A stretch of DNA of 64,000 nucleotides, taken from the NCBI GenBank assembly GCA_030549495.1, contig JAUIRK010001006.1, forward strand, positions 231,501 through 295,500. The letters run 5' to 3'. The stretch is from Nectonema munidae (taxonomy: Eukaryota > Nematomorpha > Nectonematoida > Nectonematidae). A model generated the notes under the pieces. The model did no database searches and was not told the DNA's origin. It saw only the letters and a list, made by a program, of their open reading frames with translations. This document shows positions 35,401 to 42,159 of the stretch, in pieces (within the stretch, counting starts at the first letter, position 1; every line of letters starts with the position of its first letter). A program made the position numbers and the translations under genes.

Positions 35401-36343
35401 AAGTATGGGTGTTAAACATTTGACCCAGCTTCTTCAAAAGTGCGACTCTAACTTCAAAAACCTGAAATGAAAAGTACTTAATTCTGATTTAGACTGTAAG
35501 AGTTTACAAAATGTCTACTTTGAATCGATAAAATTTCTATCTTTTCCAAGATAAATTTTGGAAAAACAGAAATACATTTTCCAAGCAAAATTTGCGCCCA
35601 TACATTATCGAAACTAATAGACAAACAAAGATAACAAATTTGTTTTCATCTTTTAATAATTAATCTTACTAGGGCACATATCTAGTGTTTCCTTCTTGAA
35701 AATAATTATCACTGAAATAAATAATGAAATCGCTAAAAATTTATCACCACTCATTGAAAATACACGTGCGTTTCAAATCGCTATAACGTGATAGAGCTTA
35801 ATAACGCGATATTTCCTCGGCTTCTATCATGCTTTTGATATAAAATGAGGAAGGGGGATAGAGTAGCAAGTTGTCCAAATTTACTCTATATCCTTAATTC
35901 TGACTCCTACACTTAATTTCTATCAAAACCAACCCCGACTTTCATTTTATACTAAAACTGACTTTGACACAATAAATTGGCCTTCTTTACGTAATAAATT
36001 TATTCCAGCCAAATATGATAAAAGTCACACTTGTGTTTTTAGTTTCTTCCTAAAGGGCGAAATATGTCCGATGCTTCACAAATTTCTTCCCTCTCTCTTA
36101 TCACCTCCGTTAATTCTTTTCAAATCATGGAGTCATTTGCAGCCGAGAACTCAGGCATTTCTTTCCAAGCTCGTGGAATCAGATGTTTGTTCGTACCAAT
36201 CTCTGTTGAATAAGTGGCAAAGTTCTACTGAAGCTTCCTTCCTCCTATCAGAATATCTTCAATGGCTGCCAGAGTCAAAGCACAAAAAAGTTCAAGATAT
36301 GTGGCCTCCCATTTCTTCAAAAAGAAATAAAGATATGGAGTAA
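12691..36343 (+). CDS. DHX37: DHX37 (Dhr1/ECM16/kurz) DEAH-box RNA helicase, whole nine-exon locus
   Basis: Nucleolar ATP-dependent RNA helicase. In the known family it joins the small-subunit processome, is activated by UTP14 and removes U3 snoRNA from pre-rRNA. Exons are 12691-14419, 19909-20218, 22718-22965, 28999-29196, 30018-30210, 30925-31160, 32568-32790, 34536-34661 and 36043-36343. All junctions are GT-AG and all phases agree; the sum is 3,564 bases, 1,187 residues plus stop, close to the roughly 1,150 residues of vertebrate DHX37. Order: Lys-rich N-terminus, RecA1 (Walker A GETGSGKT 248-255, DEAH 347-350, SAT 387-389), RecA2 (motifs V and VI in exon 2), winged helix and ratchet domain, OB-fold, and the C-terminal domain ending [16 protein letters not shown]. 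The start is the first in-frame ATG, with A at -3 and G at +4. No coding breaks seen. The gene looks functional although introns of up to 6 kb are packed with transposons. Confidence 0.95.
14505..16245. mobile_element. About 1.7-kb element with ~175-bp inverted termini, superfamily not recognised
   Basis: Left terminus (about 14520-14695) and right terminus (about 16040-16230, inverted) share ACACATG, GCATTCC, TCAATTCAACCA, TTTTACAATGTTTATC, CTCGAGATATAAACTC and TCATTTTTGTAAA in order. An (AC)n run precedes the left end. The interior has a 70-codon minus-strand frame (15026-15238) with CSTCRCLLL, a CxxC pair not tied to a known family, and a nested hairpin at 15494-15716. No confident target duplication was found. 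It lies in DHX37 intron 1. Confidence 0.7.
15494..15716. repeat. Hairpin-forming inverted repeat (MITE-like) nested in the intron 1 element
   Basis: GTGCAAACGACAAAAGTG at 15509 is matched inverted by the segment ending GTCGATTGCAC at 15701. The arms continue inward through ATTTACTTAAATAATA and outward through GGAGAAAAG-type sequence. The loop holds a (CAT/ATC)n run. It has no coding capacity. Confidence 0.7.
16512..17130 (+). mobile_element. hAT composite repeat, copy A (ZBED5/SCAND3-like N-terminus)
   Basis: The outer part (16512-16717) is followed by a hAT-type terminus CAGTGGTTTTCAAACTGG at 16718. A plus-strand frame then starts at 16941, [19 protein letters not shown], the N-terminus typical of ZBED5/SCAND3-like hAT transposases, and continues after a frame change as [11 protein letters not shown] near 17020-17060. 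Related copies are at 30512 and 39634, and all three share the junction between the outer part and the hAT terminus. The copy is 3'-truncated. Confidence 0.75.
17535..17592. repeat. Single Tigger/pogo-like terminus with short stem
   Basis: Read on the minus strand from about 17587 the sequence starts TACAGTCGGCTATCACTAA, resembling a TA plus CAGT Tigger terminus. ATTCGGCAAGGCCGAAT inside it is a perfect short palindrome. The matching second terminus was not identified. Confidence 0.4.
17994..18143. repeat. 150-bp direct repeat, copy 1 (DHX37 intron 1)
   Basis: By direct comparison it is identical to 22121-22270 except for three substitutions, with sharp ends on both sides. The two copies bracket exon 2. 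The source element is not recognised. Confidence 0.95.
18780..19700 (+). mobile_element. MULE transposase fossil, catalytic region
   Basis: Reading on, the family order is PLSLSQL-like leader, [20 protein letters not shown] (19110-19165), a DFERASSN block near 19310-19330, [20 protein letters not shown] (19401 on), [11 protein letters not shown] and the C-terminal RLPLFDF near 19620. This is the MULE transposase of FLYWCH-type elements. At least four frame changes or stops separate the blocks. It lies in DHX37 intron 1, ending about 200 bases before exon 2. Confidence 0.85.
19909..20218 (+). CDS. DHX37: DHX37 exon 2 (RecA2 with motifs V and VI)
   Basis: Encodes residues 577-679, phase 1 in and 2 out. 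[26 protein letters not shown] (motif V), YVVDCGKVK and [17 protein letters not shown] (motif VI) are clear. The hairpin between CGKVK and SFRVGW reads [12 protein letters not shown], where the family normally has KxRxYD..TG. That is unusual for a region this conserved, and no frame change explains it. Acceptor AG is at 19907-19908, donor GT at 20219. Confidence 0.95.
20290..21760 (-). mobile_element. LINE fossil with YADD reverse transcriptase and C-terminal zinc finger
   Basis: From 21760 downward the minus strand reads [19 protein letters not shown], then [19 protein letters not shown] (about 21300), then YADD (20853-20864), then [10 protein letters not shown]. Near 20560-20640 it reads CSGIKGSL within a Cys-rich block, the PHD-like finger found at the C-terminus of this LINE type. 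Frames change several times. Related 3' fragments are at 53880-54560 and 56808-57319. Confidence 0.85.
22121..22270. repeat. 150-bp direct repeat, copy 2 (DHX37 intron 2)
   Basis: Matches 17994-18143 at 147 of 150 positions, same orientation. Confidence 0.95.
22271..22520 (-). mobile_element. LINE 3' fragment (minus strand)
   Basis: The minus strand reads [19 protein letters not shown] followed by EIINKPYLF, resembling the post-RT 'QRKFTRxIxGLxxLSYxERL' block of CR1/L2-type LINEs. It is short and abuts the 150-bp repeat. Confidence 0.55.
22718..22965 (+). CDS. DHX37: DHX37 exon 3 (winged helix / ratchet start)
   Basis: Encodes residues 680-762: [30 protein letters not shown] and [16 protein letters not shown], matching the DHX37 'LYSSAVF...FPFPTPP' block. 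Acceptor AG is at 22716-22717, donor GTAAGC at 22966. Phase 2 in, 1 out. Confidence 0.95.
22966..23469. other. Start of DHX37 intron 3, nothing recognised
   Basis: AT-rich, with no coding or repeat signal. Confidence 0.45.
23470..23845 (+). mobile_element. hAT transposase fragment (RNase-H region)
   Basis: [35 protein letters not shown], then [20 protein letters not shown] match the hAT block with 'TTDGASVMxKFG'. There is one frame change near 23750. Its ends are lost. It sits 150 bases left of a separate, bounded hAT insertion. Confidence 0.7.
24001..24880 (+). mobile_element. Internally deleted hAT element, 880 bp, with intact target duplication
   Basis: The target duplication ATAGAAAG is at 23993-24000 and 24881-24888. 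The termini are TA(A/G)AGATGTATC(T/G)GAT inverted. Subterminal CATCCGC words repeat at both ends, as in hAT elements. The interior keeps only the C-terminal transposase region (see the ORF at 24293-24646). It appears to be a deletion derivative of a ZBED1-like element. Confidence 0.9.
24293..24646 (+). CDS. hAT dimerisation-domain ORF, 117 aa, inside the deleted element
   Basis: An uninterrupted frame starts at ATG 24293 and ends at TAA 24644-24646. The first half is acidic ([17 protein letters not shown]). The second half is the hAT C-terminal dimerisation domain: [20 protein letters not shown], where active members have WWxxNxxxFPxLxxLAxxYL, then [14 protein letters not shown]. The usual P-x-S-S-x-x-S-E-R block is partly changed ([13 protein letters not shown]). 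No zinc finger or catalytic core remains, so it cannot transpose by itself. Whether it is expressed is unknown. Confidence 0.6.
   Translation: MKKSANEVYTSLNEAMDSILNSSSEEENEKENEGNEAFNEEITKYQKEKRIDSYNCLDIYCLDWWKTKKEEFPFLSKIACHFTLPVLQALFIASSAGNIYTAKRKITKGKSRKTVIS
24889..25110. other. Short AT-rich spacer
   Basis: Nothing recognised. Confidence 0.4.
25111..26830 (-). mobile_element. Tigger/pogo-like transposon fossil
   Basis: The minus strand gives the N-terminal helix-turn-helix [20 protein letters not shown] and [10 protein letters not shown] (about 26700-26800), the CENP-B-type second domain with [21 protein letters not shown] (about 26530-26600) and KERHGI, the DDE end [18 protein letters not shown] (about 25880), and a C-terminal [18 protein letters not shown] (25205-25290). 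A likely terminus, CAGTAAACTCCGCATA, starts at 25113. Stops and frame changes are numerous. The right terminus was not found. Confidence 0.82.
26312..26480. repeat. Internal tandem duplication in the Tigger fossil
   Basis: The words CCTATACCATGCCTCTCTTT, AAACCTATTTATCC and TGATTAAACCTGTTT occur twice, about 115 bases apart (26312-26365 and 26427-26480), with one A/G difference. Confidence 0.85.
26831..28310. other. AT-rich part of DHX37 intron 3
   Basis: No recognised coding or mobile element. A short perfect hairpin (TGTTATAGT / ACTATAACA, two-base loop) lies at 27211-27230. A 62-codon frame at 27796-27984 has no known motif. Confidence 0.45.
28320..28945 (-). mobile_element. LINE reverse-transcriptase fragment next to DHX37 exon 4
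   Basis: The minus strand reads [87 protein letters not shown] and, after a stop, [13 protein letters not shown]. This is a Jockey-like reverse transcriptase N-terminal half, with only about two breaks visible in 600 bases, so it is younger than most elements here. Its base composition (G/T-rich on the plus strand) differs sharply from flanking DNA. It ends about 50 bases before the exon 4 acceptor. Confidence 0.82.
28999..29196 (+). CDS. DHX37: DHX37 exon 4 (ratchet domain)
   Basis: Encodes residues 763-828: [25 protein letters not shown] and [18 protein letters not shown], matching '[24 protein letters not shown]...SMTVRELF'. The acceptor is CTATTAG at 28998, the donor GTAAAA at 29197. Phase 1 in and out. 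Confidence 0.93.
29197..30017. other. DHX37 intron 4, AT-rich
   Basis: No transposon or RNA gene recognised. It ends with a good pyrimidine tract, CCCCCTTTTCTGTTTAG. Confidence 0.5.
30018..30210 (+). CDS. DHX37: DHX37 exon 5
   Basis: Encodes residues 829-892: a variable linker [14 protein letters not shown], then [20 protein letters not shown] and [11 protein letters not shown], matching 'LGDLMVLLGAVGACEY...TPQFCEANGLR'. Acceptor AG is at 30016-30017, donor GTGTGT at 30211. Phase 1 in, 2 out. Confidence 0.93.
30512..30855 (+). mobile_element. hAT composite repeat, copy B (truncated)
   Basis: Starts CAGAGGTGCACACCCTCAAA, then a G9 run. It shares the outer segment with copies A and C and the hAT terminus CAGTAGTTTTCAAACTGG at 30727. 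The similarity ends about 70 bases before DHX37 exon 6, before any coding part. Confidence 0.75.
30925..31160 (+). CDS. DHX37: DHX37 exon 6 (OB-fold)
   Basis: Encodes residues 893-971: [24 protein letters not shown] and [20 protein letters not shown], matching 'RYKAMMEIRRLRGQL...YLRQIVTAGLGDHLA'. The acceptor is TTGTTTAG at 30924; the nearby TTTCAG at 30931 would break the frame with exon 5. Donor GTAAGC at 31161. Phase 2 in, 1 out. Confidence 0.93.
31161..32567. other. DHX37 intron 6
   Basis: AT-rich. No mobile element or RNA gene recognised on either strand. Confidence 0.5.
32568..32790 (+). CDS. DHX37: DHX37 exon 7 (OB-fold / C-terminal domain)
   Basis: Encodes residues 972-1045: [39 protein letters not shown] and EPFPK, matching '[21 protein letters not shown]...MYMKGVSSVEVQWIPALL'. 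Acceptor CTTAAG at 32567, donor GTAATT at 32791. Phase 1 in, 2 out. Without the splice a stop follows at once. Confidence 0.94.
32791..34535. other. DHX37 intron 7
   Basis: AT-rich. Small open frames (32857-33063, 33764-33988) show no known motif. Confidence 0.5.
34536..34661 (+). CDS. DHX37: DHX37 exon 8
   Basis: A short exon, residues 1046-1087: [30 protein letters not shown] and LENFKYFA, matching '[31 protein letters not shown]...YKHFARFLL'. Acceptor CTTAG at 34535, donor GTAAGT at 34662. Phase 2 in and out. It is hidden among longer antisense frames, so it is easily missed. Confidence 0.92.
34662..36042. other. DHX37 intron 8, with one hAT-like terminus
   Basis: CAGGGGCGTACTCAGACTC at 34773 resembles the start of the G-rich MITE family seen near 350 and 30512. 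No partner terminus or coding part was found in the rest of the intron. Confidence 0.45.
36043..36343 (+). CDS. DHX37: DHX37 exon 9 (C-terminus, stop)
   Basis: Encodes residues 1088-1187: [36 protein letters not shown] and [18 protein letters not shown], then DMWPP, stop at 36341-36343. It matches 'FLLEGQVFRKLASYRSCLL...TWARLQPRTESLL...AEYCEWLPQAMH...AWPP'. The acceptor is TTTTTAG at 36042; the nearer CTAAAG at 36055 would break phase. Confidence 0.94.
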
Positions 36344-36376
36344 TTGAGAATTTTATCTTAACTTTGTAAATATAAT

Positions 36377-36382
36377 AATAAA
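36377..36382 (+). promoter_or_regulatory. DHX37 polyadenylation signal AATAAA
   Basis: A canonical hexamer 34 bases after the DHX37 stop codon, followed by a T-rich stretch. Confidence 0.8.
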
Positions 36383-38765
36383 CATCTTAATTTTTTCTTC
36401 TCAGATATTAATCCTATTTTATTTTGTTACATAACTAAGTCGTGAATTTTACGAAAAGTTAGTTCCCTGCTTCTGAAATAAAATGAGTGTGCCACAATCA
36501 TCAAACGGAGGAAAGTACCTGCAGTCAAAAAAAACCTTTAGTACTTCCCTATTTATTTTAAAGCAATTGCCATTCTTAGATGTTCTAAGGGTGAGTACAT
36601 GTTTTTGTTGCTATCATTTTTAATACCCTTTCAAACCTAAATTTTTATGAAATGGAGACAGTTGACTTATTTGTTTATGCCCTCAATAATCCATTTTTTT
36701 TAATTCTTTGTTACTTCATATTTCTGATGAATAAGAATGTTGCACTAGCAATGCTTATCCAACTTTATTTTTAGGCTTAAGACCAACTTTTTATTTCTGA
36801 TAAGCATAGCCAGTGTAGCTAAGAAGAATTCTTATATTTATGTGTCGAATATCCATCTTGCTTATGCGTACATTAATTCCAACAGAGGAGCAATAAAATA
36901 GATTGTGCATGGCTTCCTCTCAAATGAAACTATGCGTGCCTGCAACCTGGAAAAATACCTTGAGACTGTACGTAGAGAGAAAAAGACAAATAATTTTTTA
37001 AGAAGTTACATGTTGTTGTTGGCCCCCAGATAACTTTGAAACTGAGTAAGTATTTCCTTTGTAAGGAAGTGAATCACAGGAAAAGTGTAGAATTTTTGTT
37101 ACACTTTCGTAGCAGCATCGATAAAAAGTGTAAATTCAGCCAACCTAGATGAAAGCCACCGATGTGTACTGCTCGCTTCAGGTGTTGACTTTTAGTTCTT
37201 AGATCCAAGTACCTTGCCAGTAAATTTACCACTTGGCAGTGGCTGGACCATAAATCAATGGGTTCTATTGTTGTGTATGAGGGGATAATTGAGGTTTAAT
37301 TTGTGCAAGTGAGTGCCTTGCTTTTATTTTATGAATTTAAAGATCATGTTATGTTTCTTAAGATGTATTTTTAAACGGTGCTATTGTGTCAAATTTTGAT
37401 TTTGTTTTTTTACCTTTTTCAGAATAAAATTTTTCTTATTGATTACCTATGTATAGATTAACAAAAACAACATATCAAATAGAAAAAGGTCGATTTGTTA
37501 AATACAATAAAAAATATTCAAAAATGATAAAAACGAATCTTATCACAAATTTTACATTCGAACAGAAACTGCAATTTAAATCTAGAGACAAAAGTATTTT
37601 CAGAAATAAATTGATAATCATTCATTCACTATAAATCCACCTGTTTATTTTAAAATATTAAAAAAATGTTTGGATGTCAAAGCTTATTTACTGGCAGGTA
37701 AAATCTTTTGAGTGCATCAAACACAAAAAGTTGATTTATTAAATAAATTTATACAATAATTAGCAAAAAAATAATGCAAGTAAAATTTATTATGAAGTTT
37801 ACATAAAGTCAAAAAAGATCTTATGTGGAAAATATTAATTTATTAAAAATACTTATATTACATGAAATTCCATTTATTGTACTGAATGCAATTAAATAGA
37901 AATAAGGAGGGATAAAGAAGCTTTCTTTTTTGTAATCACATGGAAGATGCCGTTCAATCGAAGCCGCAGGTAAGATTTGGGTCTAAATAGTCGGATTTTT
38001 GTATGTACTATCAAAGTTTTAAAATTGAACTTCAATTGTTTTAATTTAAAGGTCTGTTTTTCCACAATAGTGCACAGAGTATGAGACAATTTCTGTCCCT
38101 TGAGTTGTTCACATATGTAGAGTGAAGGCTTGATGTTTATTTCAAACAAGTGTGCATGCCACTTTGGACCAAAATAATCTATTTTGAAAGAAAGTCATAT
38201 GCTCCACTTACAAAATTCTACTTTCATACATATCATGATCTCTTTAGAATGCCAAATGAGCCTTATAAAGATTAGTTAAATTTTTACAGGTGATACAAAA
38301 TGATATAACTCTAGATTTAAATAAATAGCTTTTATTACCTTTAATAAATAGATTACACTAAAAATACTTTTGCACTTTGGAATATTCATAAATATAAGGA
38401 CGAATACATTACACGAAATACAATTCATGAAACAGATATGTTTTTCCTTTCTTTATCTTCTAGAAGTTTCAGTAACTGTTTGATTCTCTTTTTTTTCTAA
38501 AAATAAAAACACTTGTTTTAATAAAAATGAGATATGCAAAATTATATAAGTGGATATGTAAGATCATGTTAAAAGGAGCAAAACATTCAAGACATACCTC
38601 TAATTTTTAATTAAAATTTTGAAACTCGTAAGATGAGTTTAAATAAAAAAAGTCAGAAATTTAATATAAATCAAAAAAGCTTCTTGACAATTTTTATTTG
38701 ATATATCGAAATACCTTTTAAATAATTTTTGACTTCAATTCTGTTAATTCCAAGGCGGATAATAA
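36383..38765. other. Intergenic spacer, nothing recognised
   Basis: AT-rich. An 85-codon minus-strand frame (37892-38149) and a 61-codon frame (37449-37634) have no known motif. Confidence 0.45.
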
Positions 38766-39070
38766 GGATAGCTCTTATTCCCCAGAAAAAAACAGCGTCT
38801 GACAGCAAATTTCTAGAGCTGCCTTCTCGTGGGGAAGTCCTTTCAAACTGAATGTAAAAAAGTAAAAGTGAGACGCAGGCGCTTTAACCTGTAGCCTCGG
38901 GTAGAACCAGCTGGTTAGGTCTGAACAGCACTGTGTTCTAGGAGAAATTCCCACTGCCTTTTTCAACCTTGTTTCTTTTTTGCTGAAATCTTCCAAGCTT
39001 CAACAAAAAATAGTTGTGTCAGGAAGGACATCGGGTAGTGAAAATGTCAAAGCTAAATTTCTCAAAAAAA
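38766..39070. repeat. Less AT-rich dispersed-repeat-like segment
   Basis: The composition rises in G+C. GGAAGGACATCGGGTAGTGA near 39020 resembles the 'GGAAGGGCATCCGGCCGTAA' word found near the 3' end of a widespread invertebrate LINE/SINE group. I could not define its ends. Confidence 0.35.
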
Positions 39071-39633
39071 TTATATAAAGGCCAAGACGTAACGTGTGAA
39101 TGAATGACGCGCAGAGGGCTTTAACTAGGGCTACCGTGCAATCGCATGTGCGGATAAAGAAGTAAGCTCAAAATAGTTTTAGAGTAGGAAGCCTGAGTGT
39201 TGGCACAACGACGGGACAAGGAAGAGAGGTGGTAGAATCCGTGAATAGGTAGTATATTCACTATAAATCTGATTTCTATAAGTGAAAAGGAAAGTACTAT
39301 AGTAGGGAGGCAGCAGAAGGGAGAAATGGAGTAGGAATTATACCCTGAAAGACAATGTTATATATAAGTATGACCAGAGAACGTGATAGAATAATTATGC
39401 CGCACAATCTAGAATTTTAGAAGAAAAGGAGAAATTCTGGAGAAAACTGGAAGAATTATTAGGTTTGCAAGTATCATAAAACAAGTATCTAACAAATCCA
39501 AAGGTCTCTTTAATCGTATATTTTGTGCATGTATCAATAGAATAAGTTCCATAAAATTTGACTGGAAAATTAATCAAGGGTGATTAAAAATTCAAAAAGT
39601 TATCAGTTTCAACATCTTTATCAAGTATGGCTT

Positions 39634-41765
39634 TTTCTTTATAATTTTCAAAATTTATTATAAAAGAATTTTTGTCCAATGAAACACTACTATTATTACC
39701 CGACATTATAAACTATAAGCTCTCAATCCCACCACAACTGTGCAGATTTTATCAAGTCAAATTTCCTTGTTTGTAATTTTGATTGCATCAACTTTCTAGC
39801 TCAATGGTTTTCAAACTGGAGTCCACGTGCCGCGAAGAAGTTCCTTCGAGAAGGGGACACTGAGTAAATCGTTTTTTCGCGAAATATTGCACCCATATTG
39901 GGTCATTTGCCATTTATGTCAATAAATCATATTTAAAAAAAGTTAGTCTTTGAATTGAGTACTTTTTTTTCTTTTATTACTTTTCATGCCAATTTGTAAA
40001 TGTGCATTTTTTTCTTAATGGTTAAAAAAAGTCCTCCTTTGTGTTCTAAAGTGTTAGCATCCACTTTTTTAAAGCGCGTCAAGTGAAGCAAGCGCTGGCA
40101 CTCAAGTTCGGTAAACAAAACTATTGGCTGAACGATTGCACAAATTCATGTTTGATAAATAACATAGGAATGTTTTTGCAAAATATTAAGTATGGTTTGA
40201 AAAGTTTCACAAAATATCTGTTGTCAAAAAGACCCATAACGTGGCAGAACAGTTGATATTACCTTGCTGCAAAGATATATTGAATGAGCTAATATTCAAT
40301 CTTCCTGTCAAACGATAACGTTAGAAGGCAAATAGCAGAGATGTCTGAATACATGTCAGGCATGGTTATATAGATTCGGAATTCGATTTTTAACTTTTTT
40401 GCTCAGATTGATGAACCAATAGATCCTGCAAACTTATCTCAGCCTTATGTTTACGTACAATATGTATATGACAACAACATGGTAATTTTTTATTTTGCGA
40501 AACTCAGCAATAAGACAACTGTAAGAGAAACATTTGACAAACTTAGAAATTTTTTACAGCACATAGTCGAAATCTGGCTAAGCAAAAATCTCCAGATGTA
40601 ATTGGTACCCAGTGCGCCAAGCCATAATAAAACCATACACGATGAGTTGAAAAATGTTTTAAATAAAGTCATTAAAATAGTGTATTTCATAAAAGCAAAT
40701 GCTTCAAATCTTTTTTGTTTTCAATTTGAAAAAGTCATGCTTTTTCCAAAGGAAAATTTCCCAAGCGATATTATGGAACCGCCCATAGTATCAATTTCAG
40801 TATCATAGCAATTTCTGGAAGGCAAACTAGACATTCATGTAGAATTTTCTGATGTCCGTTTTCGTATATTCCTATCATTTTGAGTGAACATATTTGGATA
40901 CATGGAATCCTTTAACCTTGTGCTGCAAGGAAAAAGATCAGAGTACTCCATTGTAATAAAAAAAATAAAGCAGGGATAATTGCATTCTTTGACAAGAAAA
41001 ATTTTGCTCGGAGTAACTAAAATATCTAGATAACAATATCTTCTGCTATTTTTCAATATAAAGCTGAAGTTATAGAAAAAATCGCAAGCAAAATTTTATA
41101 TCATCAAATTTATAAAATCTACATTGGGATGGTGAGTTGTTACCTGAATTAAAAAAAATAGTTTCACTATAAAGAGAGAATGCCTTTTATTGTTTCAAAT
41201 AATAAGATGGTTAAAATACTTGGCGTGCCTTTGATCAATCTTTCTTTGATGAATTTACTGGGGAAATGGAATTGTAAAGACTTTGTAAAAGCAATGGTTT
41301 TTGACACAAATAGTCTAACACCGGTCAGTTAACGGCAACATGTATTTGCATTCAAAAAAATGAAAGAAACCTCTTCTTTGGTGTCTTGGTGAAATATTAC
41401 TAAAAAAAGTGGGAAGACTTGAAAGTATATACGACATGTGGACTAGAGTATCAGTTTTTAATAAATTCAGAAAAGAATTCAATGGAATAAATGATACTTT
41501 CTATGAAGGTGAAAACGATAAAACGATTTTTTTAAAGAAATGTGGAAAGAAAAGTACGTTAGGTCAGATTATAAACAACTACTCCTTCTAAGTCTTTTGT
41601 ATCTTGATGGTGAGAAAGGCTTTATTTCAATTAGATCAGCAAGCTCTGTTAATAAGGCCAGAAGGATGCTTATAATTATTATGTTTATAACAATTTTTAA
41701 ACAAGTTGATATTTTCAAAAGTTTACCTCTTCCTACAACGCTAGCCCTCTCCGATTTTATCTGTC
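39634..41765 (+). mobile_element. hAT composite repeat, copy C, with decayed ZBED5-like transposase
   Basis: It shares the outer segment and hAT terminus (near 39802) with copies A and B. Plus-strand pieces follow in family order: [12 protein letters not shown] near 40050, KRPITWQN, LSNDNVRRQIAEMSEYM near 40310-40350, QIDEPIDPANLSQPYVYVQY near 40400-40470, then SHNKTIHDELKNVLNKVIK and IVYFIKANASNLF near 40620-40710. Later frames are too decayed to assign. Many stops and frame changes. The 3' terminus was not found. Confidence 0.8.
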
Positions 41766-41927
41766 ATTAAACTTTAAACAGTTCTCTTTTCAACCCAGTC
41801 TCTAATCACTAATAAAGATCATCGCTCCTATCCATCATTTGTGTAATCCCCTTTAACCATCTACTAACCAGCATTTATATCTTCTACATTTAGTACTTCA
41901 TAAAGACTCATCGAGTCGAAAATTCAT

Positions 41928-41933
41928 TTTATT
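41928..41933 (-). promoter_or_regulatory. GABA-B receptor polyadenylation signal AATAAA
   Basis: A minus-strand AATAAA 44 bases beyond the stop codon at 41977. It supports the terminal-exon call. Confidence 0.7.
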
Positions 41934-41976
41934 TAAATAAATTTCTTTAAAACTTTACTCTTATAAAGCATAGTAT

Positions 41977-42159
41977 TTATTTGAAAGTTGTGGCAAAATG
42001 GATTTTGTTAATAAAGAGTACCTTGACCAGTAGTTTATCTAACTGTGCTATCTCGGCTATAACGGAATAATACTTCTCCTCTTGTTCCATTTCTTCGCTC
42101 GTCATATTATCTGTTTTAGAGTCTTCGTTTGAGGTAGAATTCCTCCAAAGGAAAATAAT
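41977..42159 (-). CDS. GABBR1: GABA-B receptor terminal exon (end of TM7, cytoplasmic tail)
   Basis: Encodes IIFLWRNSTSNEDSKTDN, then MTSEEMEQEEKYYSVIAEI, AQLDKLLVK and VLFINKIHFATTFK, with stop at 41979-41977. Acceptor TTCGTAG at 42160. The coiled-coil-like part corresponds to the R1/R2 dimer helix. A possible donor (GTACTC at 42021) after KLLVK could join to a further exon, but the in-frame stop and nearby AATAAA favour ending here. Confidence 0.8.
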   Translation of the reverse strand: MIFLWRNSTSNEDSKTDNMTSEEMEQEEKYYSVIAEIAQLDKLLVKVLFINKIHFATTFK

